NCBI GenBank assembly: GCA_013396655.1
Contig: WBMV01000078.1
Coordinates: forward strand, 141,699-205,698
Direction of reading: 5' to 3'
From: Campylorhamphus procurvoides
Lineage: Eukaryota > Chordata > Aves > Passeriformes > Dendrocolaptidae
DNA length: 64,000 bases
Shown here: piece by piece, positions 51,421 through 64,000 of the stretch
Position numbering within the stretch: position 1 is the first letter of the stretch
Layout: the number at the start of each line of letters is the position of its first letter
The notes under the pieces: model-generated
What the model was told of the DNA's origin: nothing
Databases searched by the model: none
The model's input: the letters and a program-made list of their open reading frames with translations, nothing else
Made by a program: the position numbers and the translations under genes

Positions 51421-52342
51421 AGCACGTGATGTGCTGTCTGGGGTTTTGTTGGGATTTTTTTTTTTTTAATGGGGTGAAACTTTGTGAAGTGGAGACGAAC
51501 AAATAGCTCATTTCAGGGGCTGGATTTCTGGAGAAGTAAGTTTGCCAAATTTTTGTGAGCATTTGGGGATTTTGCAGAGGCTTGTGAAGAGTAAATGCTA
51601 CAAAGCACATTAAATGTTATTTAAATGTTTTAAAGGCAATGCTATTCTTGCTGTTTGCTATTCAAAACTATCATGCAGCTGATTATTAAGTTTTGCTTAC
51701 TTGGCTCTACCTGGAGAAATATTGTGGTATTAGACCTGCTTTGCCTAAAGCCCTGAGGGAAAGGGAATTTTCAAGAGGCTTGCATTTGAGGATCTTTTTG
51801 CCTTAAAATCCAATAAGTGCCTATATCAACTTGTCCACCAGTGGGACCCTGAAATGCCCTCATCCTTGCATAAATGGTCCATCCCACGGCAGCAGCATCT
51901 CCCCAGCCCCAGGCAGGCTCTGAGCTCCTCAGGGACACACCCCAGACACGCACATGGCTCAGTGAGGATGAACACTGCTCCTCACTGTGCTGACCATGGC
52001 GTGGAGAGGCTGAAACGTCCCCACTTTGTTTGGGAGGTCCCCACTTGGGCAAATCTTGGTGGATTTGCTGCCAGCTGCATGAAAATCATTAGGACATGCC
52101 ATGGCCAGCTGCAGAATGAGCTGATAGCAAAGCTGTGTTGGTCCTTTCTCCCCTAGGCTAGACGCCCAAAAATGCCACTGGATAAATCCAGGTACACCTG
52201 GGGATCAACAGTGCTGTGCATCCCCTCTCGGCTCAGACCTTCCCAGTACGGCACAGCGAGACTGCGACCTGTAAACCCGGAGCTTTCAACTCTGCACCAC
52301 AACAGCCACTGAGGACAAACCCTGGTCCCCAGGCCGGGAGCA

Positions 52343-52606
52343 GGAGCAGCTCATCCCCTCCCTGTCCCGCACCGCCTGCTCAGCCCCGATTTAGGAGCGG
52401 CTCATCCCCTCCCTGTCCCGCACTGCCTGCTCAGCCCCGATTTAGGAGCGGCTCATCCCCTCCCTGTCCCGCACTGCCTGCTCAGCCCCGATTTAGGAGC
52501 AGCTCATCCCCTCCGTGTCCCGCACCTCCTGCTCAGCCCCGATTTAGGAGCGGCTCATCCCCTCCCTGTCCCGCACCGCCCGCACTGCCTGCCCGGCCCC
52601 GATTTA
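52343..52606. repeat. 51-bp GC-rich minisatellite, five copies
   Basis: Five head-to-tail copies begin at 52343, 52394, 52445, 52496 and 52547. Each starts GGAGCRGCTCATCCCCTCC and ends near CAGCCCCGATTTA. The first four are 51 bp with only a few substitutions. The fifth carries a 9-bp extra (CGCCCGCAC-like) and is followed by a broken restart (CGAGCAGCGTG). Because 51 is a multiple of 3, the array creates a long plus-strand open frame (52216-52620) with a 17-residue repeat. I treat that frame as an artefact of the repeat. Confidence 0.92.
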
Positions 52607-55600
52607 CGAGCAGCGTGTGAAGGACAGACACTGGGCCACTGGGCTGAACAATGCGGGAATATTAGCCGAGTTACAAAAACAAACAAACCAAACCCTGCCG
52701 GGAGCCCGTTTCATTTATCTTCTTTTGTCCAGTTTTGCTTCAGCGTGAAAGTCGCCCTTTCAAGTCCAGCAGTTGCGTTCCAGCCCCGGCGGGTAGCTGA
52801 TCCAAGGCGTTACACTCAGAGCTTCCCAATGGCATGTTTGCACAGTTCAATTCATTTCTAAATATTCAGTGGAGTTTCCCTCCCTCCTACCCTCCCAGGA
52901 CTTTTCGCCCAAGAGCCGAGGGTGTAAAGTACAGGGCCGGGGATACTGGTGCACAGAGCCTTTGTGTGCAAACACAGGCTGCTGTTTGTATTTGCCTTCA
53001 CACTGTCAGAGCTCAATTGTGCGCAGTGCAATGCTGCCTACCAGGCTGCTTTCAATATCCGCTCGGCCATCCCCGCTGCCAGAGGGACGCTCCCCCTCCC
53101 CGGCCGCTTTGAAGCGAAGTGATTTAATTTCATGAGACTTTCGGTAATCACGTTACAATCTCCAACATTAAGCAGGACTGACTCCCTGTTGCAAAAGGTC
53201 GGGTGGACAATCCAGGAACCAGCCAGGGCCGGGACAGGCTGCATCGATAGAGGAAGGCAAAATGCCTGGCTGGTTCTGCCGCACTTATCCGATGAGGCTG
53301 GAAAACAACAGCCTCTTGCCAGCACCGGGAGGGAGCAGCCAGCCTTGCCCAATCTGAGGATGCTCCACAGGCTGCTCTGCTCACCTCGTGCACCATGACA
53401 GCTGATTTTTAAAACCAAACCTTTTTCTTCTGTCCGTAGCTCTACCCATCATTTACCTTCTTTTTTCCCTGTTTCATTTACAGTGTTCTGATACCTCTGT
53501 CACCTTCCCCAGGACTTGGTTTGCTGCTCTAACAGGATTCTTCTGGTTATGCATCATTACCTGCTGCAATGACCAGTGGTCCAGGGAGAGCCAGTGCCAC
53601 ACTGCAAAGGGTGTGGGATCTGGGGAAGGTCTAGCATAAAGAAGAGGCTGAGAACAGGGAGATTTAGATCTCACTTGCCTGCATCGTCCCTCCCTCCGCT
53701 CTCCTCACCTCCCTGAATGCATAGGTCAGCTCTGACCAAGCAGACATGACGTTCTAGACCCTGAAGGAAAGTACTTTGGGAGCTATGAGAGCAAACAGAA
53801 GTGCTATATGGGCAGTGCCTAGTGGGTGTAAAAACATCTCCTTTTCAATCATATGTGCTGTCCTTTCTCTCTCTATCCACTATGGTCTGACTGCCTGAGA
53901 CCGGACCCTAAACATCCACACAGCTGACATTAAGGGACATTAATTCTCCCCACAGAGCTGTCATGAAAACTGTTGTAGTTGGTCAAAATAAAGGACAGAT
54001 CGCAATGATCCACACGGCGCCACAAAGTGCAGCCTGGCAGGGATCTGGGTGATGGATGGCTCTGAAATACCACAGGGAAGATGATGTGGACTCCTCATCC
54101 ATCTTTCCATCCAAAGCTCTGAACTCGGAGCACACAGGCATGTGTAAAGATGGTGATCAGGGATGGAACAGCTGGGCTTCGCCTTGCACAAGCTGGGAGC
54201 TCACAGACCCAGCACGGATATGGCACACAGCCCGGAGAGCAAGAGCGCAAAGCAGGACTGCTGAGCCTGCAGCATTCCTCCTGCACTCCTCCTCTAATTC
54301 CCACCTGGGATGGGGGGAAAGAAATCTCACCCCACTCCCTAGTGCCTTGAGAAATTGGGGAGCGTTCTTCCCACTCCATCATGCACCATTGGCAAATCTG
54401 TGTCTACCTCTTCTCTGACAGAGAGTGTTTCCCATCCCAGCAGGTCAAAAATAATAAATCTGCTGTAAAACAAACTCACAGAGCCCGGCTGCTCACAGGC
54501 TGTGTCAGTGCCCTGGCTGCTCCTGACCTTCATGTCATTTTTTCTCTTTCCTAAGTGTGATTTGGAGTACTGGGTATAGACTCTGGGCTCTCCACTCTCC
54601 TCTCCCCAAACAGCAGAGATCCAGCAGCTTTGACCCTCAGGCAGGGAGCCCCAAGCTTACTCACCCCTCCTGCACCAGCATTCCCACTTGCCTGCCCACA
54701 CTATCCTTCTCTTGCTGCTCATTTTTGGCAGAATATGGCAAAGTTCTCCTGGGCTCATCCTTTAGCATTACCAGCTCCTCCATCCCCATGGGCACATCAC
54801 AGGAATGGGACTGAGTGCTGCAGGTTCCCATACAGCACCCTGTGGCACCCTGTCCCTGCACCAGGCTCAGCAAAAGAGGGGATCCCTTTCCTTGTGAAAC
54901 CATAACCTGGGTGAGAATGGCCATCAGGCAAAGCCAGAGTCCCTTCCAGTGCATAACCTGTGAAATAATTTAGAAAACTCCTGTGATTCCTGGAGAGAGT
55001 GAAACAGACAATTGCACCTTCCCCAGAACACAACCTTCTATCCAGGCAGAGGATTCAGATACAACTTTCAACCCTCCCATCCCTCACAAGACACTTTGAA
55101 AAGGTTTGAAAGGAAAACTGTCTGCATCACCTGTGCTCTCACATCTGTGTCTGGGACATGAATCTCTCCCTGCCTTATAGCTTTCTCTGCCAGCTGTAAT
55201 CGCAGCAATGGAGCAGGCTCTTTGCACAGGAGGTGCATGTTGTGGGCAGCAGCACCTCCGTGCCCATTTTGTGCTGTCGATGCAGCAGTGCCCCCAGTGT
55301 CACCTGAGGCCTCGTGGTGCCAGCACCGTCCCCACTGAACCCTGGAACGACGCAGTCTCTCTGGCCATATCATTCCATCAGTTTGTAAACTCCAGTCTCC
55401 ACTAAAACTAGTGCTGTTCAAAATCAGTCCATAAATCAAGCTCCCAGCTGATCTGGGTGCTTCCTCCATGCCCGCTGCTGACACGGGCACCCATGGTTTT
55501 CTGTGTCAGAATCTGTTCCTTTAGCATCTAGCAAGAAAAAGGCAGGATGTTTTCCTTCCCACCAATTCTTTCTTCTGACCCTAATGCAAACTCCCAGCCT

Positions 55601-57589
55601 GCGTGTGGCTGAGCCCCCTGTACCACTGCTCTCTGCTGCAAACACAGAGTGAGAGCAGCCAAGCCCCTGCTTCTCTCCTTCCAACAGCCTCTACGGCCAC
55701 ACTGACTCAGGCAGGAAAAGCCTCCCTGTCTCCTTATCAGTCCCCAGGGCATCCTAATCCCCTTATAAATGAAAGCTATTAAACAGATATCTTTTTAAAA
55801 GCCTGCCCATCACTTCAGCCAGGCAGCCCCTTCCCAGCTATCAGGACTTGTTGGAGTGTGGTTGGTGGGGGCGAGCCCCTGCCACGGGCAGAGCCGGGTT
55901 TGCAGCGGGGGAGGATCTGTGCTTTGATCCCCGCTCAGGCACGGAGTGTGTGCCCGTCATGCCGGGCTGCAGAGCCAGGCTGAGCCCCACGCCGTGCCAG
56001 GCCCGGGCTCTGCCACGCTGCCGTGCGGGAAGCAGCGGGGATCTGGCAGGGATGCTCGGAAGGGGAGCTCGGGTTACGCAAAGAAAATGTTCCCTGCTGA
56101 TTGCAGCGGCAGAGGCCAAACGGCGGCCACTGCTCCAGAGACACCCTGGGGACAAAGCAGATGTGACTGCTGGGCTCTGCCACTGCTGAGCCCTCTGCCT
56201 GGGTCTGAGCTGTCTGCACGGGCTGGTCCTGGCAGCAGATCCTCTCCCGCCCTGCTGCCTGAAAAATGGGGGGGATCTGTTTGGTGTTATCGTGAATATG
56301 CTGCAAATAAATGATCTTGTTGAGGTCGAGTCTGGGAGCTGTGAAGCTCCCCCATATGCTGGGGGCTCAGCCCTGCCACGGATGGGGTTGGTGTGTCCTG
56401 TGCCCCAGGCAGCTGTTCCAGGGCTATCTAGGAAAGGCTGGATGTTGTAATCAGTGGATTCAGGGGCTTGTTTGGGTTTATTTCTGCTGTTTGACAGCAA
56501 CAAAGGGTGAAATGATGGACAAGCTCTACAATGCTAGGCTGGTTCCAGTGATCCTGACCCAAAATCTTCTTTGCCATGGATATCCCCACCTGGTGAGGGA
56601 AAAAAAATCAACACAGCACCCCAGAACCCTCCAGAAAGTAGAACTCTGCTTGTACAGCCCAACCTCAGCACACAGTAACCCACAATAAGCACAAAAGCCT
56701 CCCAAACCACTGTACCAGAAAGCAGGACATCACAAAAGGAGATAGGAGAGATCTGGGGCCAAGAAGGCAGCAGCCCGCTATGGTCAGCAAATTCATCCTC
56801 CATCCCTGGGAATGAAGGGGGGATACATTAAGAATATAAAGACAAACTCGTGTGCCCCAGCTGCTCTCATTCCACAGACCAGATAGGAAAACCAGAACCC
56901 GGGAGTGCTTTTCCAGGCGGGATCCCTGCAGGCAGTGAAAATTAAAGAGCCCTCGTGGGCTTCTTGCTCCATCCTCAGAGAGGCAGCACGTCCCCCCAGG
57001 CAGCCATGGGGAGTTTGCCCAAGCGAGGACAGCATAGGCTGAATAAGGATGACATACTTTGGCCCAGAAAGAGGAGGGCAGAGATTAGCCGTGGACAAGC
57101 TCAAGGGAAGGCAAGTGTCCAACCCAGAGTGCCAAGCCTGGTTTTGTTTTAGCCTTAACTGCGCTTTTTTGTTTGTTTGTTGGTGTAAAAACCTTTCTGT
57201 TGGAAATCAGTTTAACTTTAAGCTTCCTGAGAATAAAAGCCTGTGAGAAAGCTCTGCCCATGCAAGGCTCCCTTGGGAGGCTACAATGGGAGTCTCAGCA
57301 GCTTATGGGCCCATATTTCTATGGCTACAGCACCCATCTGCTCAGCAATACAGTGTTACCCACTGCTTGTGCAATTCCCCATGCAGCACAACCCGCCAGG
57401 AGCTGCACCAGGCGGGGCTGAAAAGGACCTGTGGCTCCAGGGATGGCACACGGTGCCACAAGGGCACCAACACTCACAAGGGTCTGATCCGGTTGCTGGC
57501 TGGTGCCATGTTGCTGGTGAAACTGCCCCAGGGCAGAGTTCTCCTATGTATAAAAATGCTTCATGCCTTTCTTAACCCAAGTCCAAAGG

Positions 57590-57645
57590 ATTTTACACAG
57601 TCCCCTTTTACTTCCTATAAATGGGGAAACTGAGGCACGAGTCAA
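57590..57645 (-). mobile_element. Short MIR/L2-like fragment
   Basis: CTATAAATGGGGAAACTGAG followed by GCACGAGTCAAG matches the best-conserved part of the reverse-complement MIR core (TTACAGATGGGGAAACTGAGGCACAGAG). Only about 40 bp are alignable. Confidence 0.35.
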
Positions 57646-60600
57646 GCCTGGATATCAGAAATGATGAGTATCCCTTATATCATCAGAAGTTAACAGGCAG
57701 TATCACCACACAGCAGCTCCAAAGTCCCCTTGTGAGCCTTGCTTGGCTGGATCAAGCTACAGACATCGTCATACTGTGCTGTCAGCATCTTTCTCAGACG
57801 GGCAAAGTGTATTACACCATGGGGATCCTGAACAGGCATCCTGGGGATCCTATATGGGAACCCTGGGCATCCTGCAGGGACATTATGGAAAATGTGTTCA
57901 GAGCCTCCTTGCTCAGATTAGGAATGTCACCACTTTTCAAGGCAAGAAGGTTTGCTTCTTTCCTCATCCCTGTGGAAGAGATGTGGCCATAAGCAGGGTG
58001 ATACTCAGACCCCTCTAAATCTCCTCACAGAAGGATTTACAAAGCCCTCTGTCTGACTTCCATCACACCACGGCGCCCAGAACTGAAGGGGAAGTGGGTG
58101 CAATGGATGTGCCCCTGCGTGACCAGGTCTCTGCCAGCTCTGCCAGTTCTACCCACACTACACATTCCCATCGTTGCTGCCAGAGCCTCCCTCCTTCTGT
58201 TCCCCTCAGGACAGACCATTTCCAAAGCCCTGAATCACCACAGAAGAGCAGAAGACAGCGGGGACATCTCCCACCAACCCAGTCCTTCCTGGTAGTATGG
58301 GTCTTGTCCATTGTCACCCACTGGTGGCTCAGGACTTGCCCTGACTCCCTGCTTTGTCAGGTGGTCCCAGGATGCCTTGACTCTGCAGACAGTCATCAGG
58401 GGCTGTTTGCCCAGCCAAACAATGCCTGCCAACCCTCATCACCACCAGCTTGACTCCTTGTCCCATTTGGAGGCCAAGGGGAATGGGAAGGAGCCATCTC
58501 ATGGAGTTACCAAACATCCCACTGTGGGAAAACCCTGGGGAACACAGTTTAAAAGACAAGGTGAGAACCGTGAATGTTTTTTAAGTGGAGGTGATTAATG
58601 CAGGGTGAAGAAAAGGGATCACCTAAACTTTATAAGGGATGCCAGGAACTCCTCAGAATGAAATCCAGCAGTTCTTACATCCCTCTGTGGGAGCAGAGTG
58701 GGAGGAGCTCACTGCTGTGGGAGGATTTGATTTCCCTAGCTGTGATGAGCGTGGAGGGAGCCTGTTAACTATTTTAGTAAGCACTGCCCTGCAAATACAT
58801 CCCTGGACCACCACAGAGGTGATAAAGCCCCCGGACTGCCTGGAAGGAAGTTTTTCACTGGGAGTGTTTGGCAGGCTGTTCTCTCAGAGTTTCTGGTCAA
58901 CTCCTTGTCCAAGATGAAGTTTCCTTTTAGCTGAATGAGAAACTTGCTCGGAAATTGCTCTGACATGAGACACATCCCAGCCTGGGAACCCTACGGCAGC
59001 CCACGCCACGGAGCACAGCCTGTCTAACACCGGGCTCCCTGTGCTGCCTGTGCCAAATTCCCTATCTGAAAACACAATATGTTTCCTTTCTTTCACTCTA
59101 GTCGCACTTGGTTTTGTTAAACACTCTCTAGGCATTGCATAGGGCCAAAATCCGAGAGGCACCCAGCACCTGCAGACACCACTGACGTCAGCCACACATG
59201 CAGGTGGCGGGTGCATCTCCCGGCCCCACAGGGGAAAGGCTGTGAAGAACCAGAGCCAGCACTGGGAAGAGAGTCTGGAGGCTGTTCTCCAAGTGCCTGT
59301 CAGCGGGCTGCAGCCTGGGTTTGTCTAGCAGTGCTTTATCCAGCCAAATGCAAAGGTATTTTATGCTAACTAAAGGGAAGGTGCTTGTCCAGGTTAATTT
59401 CCAGCACTTGGAACAATGCTGCTATTCCTGAGAAATTGTGGATCGGTGTCCGTTATATTTTAGTGATGTCATTAAATCTGGTCGAAGCCCCTGCCTGCAT
59501 TTTCATGTGTCCACACCAGCTCACCAGCAGTTGAGCTCTGACAACTTTTTAATTCAGACCTTTTACAGCTGCGATCTCCTCTCATGGGGGAGCTGGAAGC
59601 TTCATCAGGACAAACTGGGTTGGAGACATGAGGCTTGGGCTGGACCAACGCTGAGCAAATGGAGCCAGCCCAACAGCACTGGAGAGAGGGAGGATGGAGA
59701 ACAGACCTCCAAGCTTGTCTCCAAGCTGTGTCCTCCCCAGAGCACGCTCGCTCCAGGCACCCAGCCAAAGCTGGACTGTAAAGCCAAGCTCTACGTGGAT
59801 GAGTTATTTGCCAGGTAAAGTTGATGGGAACCTGAATCTGTGAAAAGGTCTGCTGGCCAGGCTCCTTCTGCAGGAGCAGATCCCAGGAGAACATCTCCTT
59901 CGGACAAGAACTGTCCCCTCCATGGACACTGCTGGGATCTCGCAGGCAGCAAGAAGAGATAAAGAAAAATTAGATCTGGCTGGCAAAAAACATTCCCGTG
60001 GGAAATTTTGACTTCCTGTCAGAAACGCCAGTGCATTTCTTTTTCAGCACCAAATAAGCATGAATGGGAACAAAGATTCAGTTTTGGCAGAGGGAATGGA
60101 CACGCCAAAGAAAACACCCAAATTTTTAGGCAAAGCAGACACATTCTATAATTTTTCTCACTGGATGAAAATAAAAAACCCCAACGATTTTACAGAAAAG
60201 AAAAAAATAAATTTAATGAAAAAATTGTAACTAGTTCTAACACCACTACCTGAGGTAAATTCAGCTAATTTGGCTTATTGACCTACCCCTTCCGCACGGC
60301 TGTTCAGCAGAGTTTGGCCACCTCTGCCTTCCCTCTCAAGCGGTGGGAGATGCCTCCAGCGTGCAGGCGGCAGCATCACCACCAGCTCCCCGCTCATCCC
60401 CTGCCCCTGCCCGGCGCAGGCGGGTCCTCAGCCCTCGCTGACCGCAGGGCCTGACTTTCTCTCGGGATTTAGGAGAGAAATCAGGGTGGGCTGACGGTCA
60501 TGAGCAAGTGGGTGGGAGCTGAATAGGGTTATTGTGATCTTTATCTTGGGGGATTATTCCAGGCAGTGTGGGCTTGGCAGGGCAACACGGTTGTTTGGTC

Positions 60601-62804
60601 GTGGCTGGTTTTACAGACTGATAGGTACGGCCCCAGGGAACGGCGCGCCAGGATCGGGCTGTGGAAAATTATTTTACGGTACCTTCATCGTTGCAAAACA
60701 TTCACTTCCCAGCAAAGTCGGTGGAAAAGGAAAAAAACAGAGCGATTTTCGTTTGCAGAAGTCTGACGCGGCTAGAACTGCTCATGGTCTGAAATGCAAA
60801 GCCTGGCATAAAAGTGACACATTTTACTGGAAACTAGGAACTCGTTTCCCTTTTATTGGAAATAAATTGGAAGGGAGAAGGATGGTAAGAACACGGGTCC
60901 AGCACAATAACTGAAGCGTTTTCAGGAGCATTTTGGAACCCTGCAGAGTAGACCGAGGGTCCGATAGCACCCCGGGATCGCACTAAGATTTATGGCATCG
61001 CTGATAGCGGTAACTCCGCAGGCAGGGAACTCGTTCCGGCCGGTGAGTGGGGGCTGAGGCTGGGGGAGCTGGACCCTCCTGGCCCTGGCCCCGCCGCTGA
61101 GCGAGAAGCAGAAATAACCGCGGCGCGGAACGCCGTCCCCCGAGCGCTGCCGGACAGAGAGATCCGCGGGACGGAAGAAAAGCAAACCCGGAGACAACCC
61201 CGGCATCCGAGCGGCACCCGGCGCTCTCTCTCGGGACGAGGCATCTCCCTGCCGCTCCCCCCGTCCCGATGGGAGCCGCAGCCCTGGGGAACCGGGGGTC
61301 CGAGGCGGGACCGAGCGGGGCCACATCCCCTCCCGCTGCCGGGACCCCCGCTCCTGCCCCAGCGCCACCACCGCCTGGGTCCCGGTGCCACCGGGCAGCA
61401 GGAGCTGGCCCGTCTCCCCGCCGGACAAGCCGGGCTTGGCTGTGCCTCGGAGTTGAAGGCGCCGAAGAAGAAATTGCGCTCTCTGCAAGGGACACATCTG
61501 ATTGTGATTTGGGGGGGAAAAAATGGAAAAGGGAAAGAAAACAAAATAACAACAACAAAAAAAAGGCGCCCAACCCCGGCGCTCGGCGAGGGTTTTTTCC
61601 TATAGTCGGAGCTGCAAATATTTTGGAAGACGAGGCCGTGTTTTCCGTGTAAACAAGGCGGCGGCGACGGCAGTGGCGGCGGGGGCCGGGGCAGCGCTCC
61701 GCGGAGCCCGAGGGGCCCAGCGCGGAGAGCCGAGCCCCGTCCGGGGCATCCCAGACCCGGGGCTGGGTCCCCGCCGACACACGGCTGAGCCAGGGGCTGG
61801 CCCCGGCTCCCTAAACCGCGGAGAGGAGGGAACCGGCAGCGCACGGGCATCCCGATGGGAAGCGGGAGTGCAGAATTGAGGGGAATCGTTAGCGGGATGT
61901 GTGGGGACTCATGGGGAAGAGCACCCCAAACCTTTCACCCTTATCCTTCCCGGGCAGAGGCGAGGGACTCCCCGTCTTCGCTCGGGGACAGCCAGGATGG
62001 CGCGGGTTTCTCGCCCGAGATGGAACGAACCGGCTGCTACCCGGTTCTCATTTAGCCTTGGGGCTCATTCAAGTCCCTGCCGCCCCGACACCGCCTCCCG
62101 GGGCCTCCCGCACCCCCCGAAGAGGCTTTGCCGAGTTTCCCTCTCTTTCTCCCAACCACCTTCCTCCTCCGCGGAGGACGGAGCCCGTCCCCGCCCTGGC
62201 CGGGCACGGAGCGGCCAGTCTCTGAGCCGGTGTCCCAGGGAGGACAGCGGGGCTGTCACCGAGCTCCGGGATTCTCAGGCCGGACCACTGGCCGTGCGCT
62301 GCAGGACCCCCGACCGGGACCTGCCTGGGACGGGAGATGCTCCCCAGCCAGTTAGGGCCCCTCCGCCGGACACGGACGGCGTTTTCCCGATTCCCGAGTG
62401 TCCCTTCTCCCTCCTCCTGAGTTCCCCGGTGTCCCCTGCCTCGCGTTTCCGAGCTTCCCCGTTGTCCCTTGCTCTGTGCATTGGAGTCCTTCGGTGCTCC
62501 CCGTCCTGCGCCGCAGGGTGGCTCGGTGTCCCCCCGTCTTGTTGTCCCGGCTGCCTCCCGTTTCCCCCGTCCCACACCTCTGGGGCTCTCGGTATCCCTT
62601 GACCCAGATTCCCGTGCCTCGCCGTGCTCTGTCCGGTGGTCCCCGGTTCCCCGTTCCCCGTGTCTCCTCTGCACCCGGAGGTCCCTCAGTGTTGTCACCA
62701 GCGCACTCTCAGGTGTCTCAGAGTCCCATTCCCTGCACTCCCGAAATTCTTCATATCCCTGTTCAGTGCTTCTTGGGCTCCTCGGTGCCCCGTCCCTTGC
62801 CTTA

Positions 62805-64000
<1,196 letters not shown>

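Noticed and set aside
52216..52620. A plus-strand protein with a 17-residue Pro/Ser repeat.
   Set aside because: It is generated by a minisatellite whose period is a multiple of 3. No upstream gene context or splice partner is visible.
55841..56503. A 220-codon minus-strand frame in a mildly CpG-rich patch.
   Set aside because: No domain, signal peptide or splice context. The patch is GC-rich and stop-poor.
60990..61850. Minus-strand open frame of 286 codons, with overlapping frames of 265 and 191 codons.
   Set aside because: All three minus frames are open at once, which is what CpG-rich, stop-poor DNA produces. The translations are Arg/Pro/Ser/Gly-rich with no domain, and the region lies in the netrin intron.
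62069..62698. Opposed open frames of 233, 248 and 212 codons (plus) and 209 codons (minus) at the intron start.
   Set aside because: These are low-complexity translations of a C-run-rich strand, with no family features.

Overview
This is vertebrate, very probably avian, nuclear DNA. The evidence is spliced coding exons with canonical GT/AG borders, a very long non-coding interval, short decayed CR1-like retroelement ends, and otherwise low repeat content. The only gene I can support is netrin-1 (NTN1), a secreted laminin-related axon-guidance cue. It lies on the minus strand, so transcription runs from base 64000 towards base 1. The protein matches the avian type of netrin-1 better than netrin-2/3, judged from memory of the family and not from a search.

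Layout in transcript order. Bases 64000-62996 are the large first coding exon: most of the signal peptide, the whole laminin N-terminal (VI) domain and the first laminin-type EGF module (LE1). The initiator Met lies just outside the window. Bases 62995-11970 are one intron of about 51 kb. Bases 11969-11781 are the next coding exon (189 nt), which encodes exactly one module, LE2. Bases 11780-1 are the start of the following intron. The LE3 and C-terminal netrin (NTR) exons are not here. Both coding junctions are phase 1 and join in frame: G from the first exon plus CC from the second restores Ala, followed by Cys.

The right end (about 60.95-64.0 kb) is a CpG-rich island over the coding exon and the first 2 kb of the intron. 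The intron start is unusually rich in G-runs in the transcript sense.

The introns contain no convincing second gene. What can be seen is: ancient retroelement relics (a LINE reverse-transcriptase fossil apparently interrupted by a SINE-like piece at 44.2-44.7 kb; CR1 3' ends near 40.6, 41.7 and 45.6 kb; MIR-like pieces near 13.9, 23.5, 38.2 and 57.6 kb); a 51-bp minisatellite at 52.34-52.61 kb; a degenerate 32-bp tandem repeat at 39.65-39.84 kb; small microsatellites; and several AT-rich, motif-dense stretches that could be conserved enhancers. The enhancer idea is inference from composition and motifs only. Most open frames in this sequence are chance frames, favoured by GC-rich composition. 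I see no strong evidence for a new biological system; the nested retroelement fossil and the enhancer-like blocks are the best leads.
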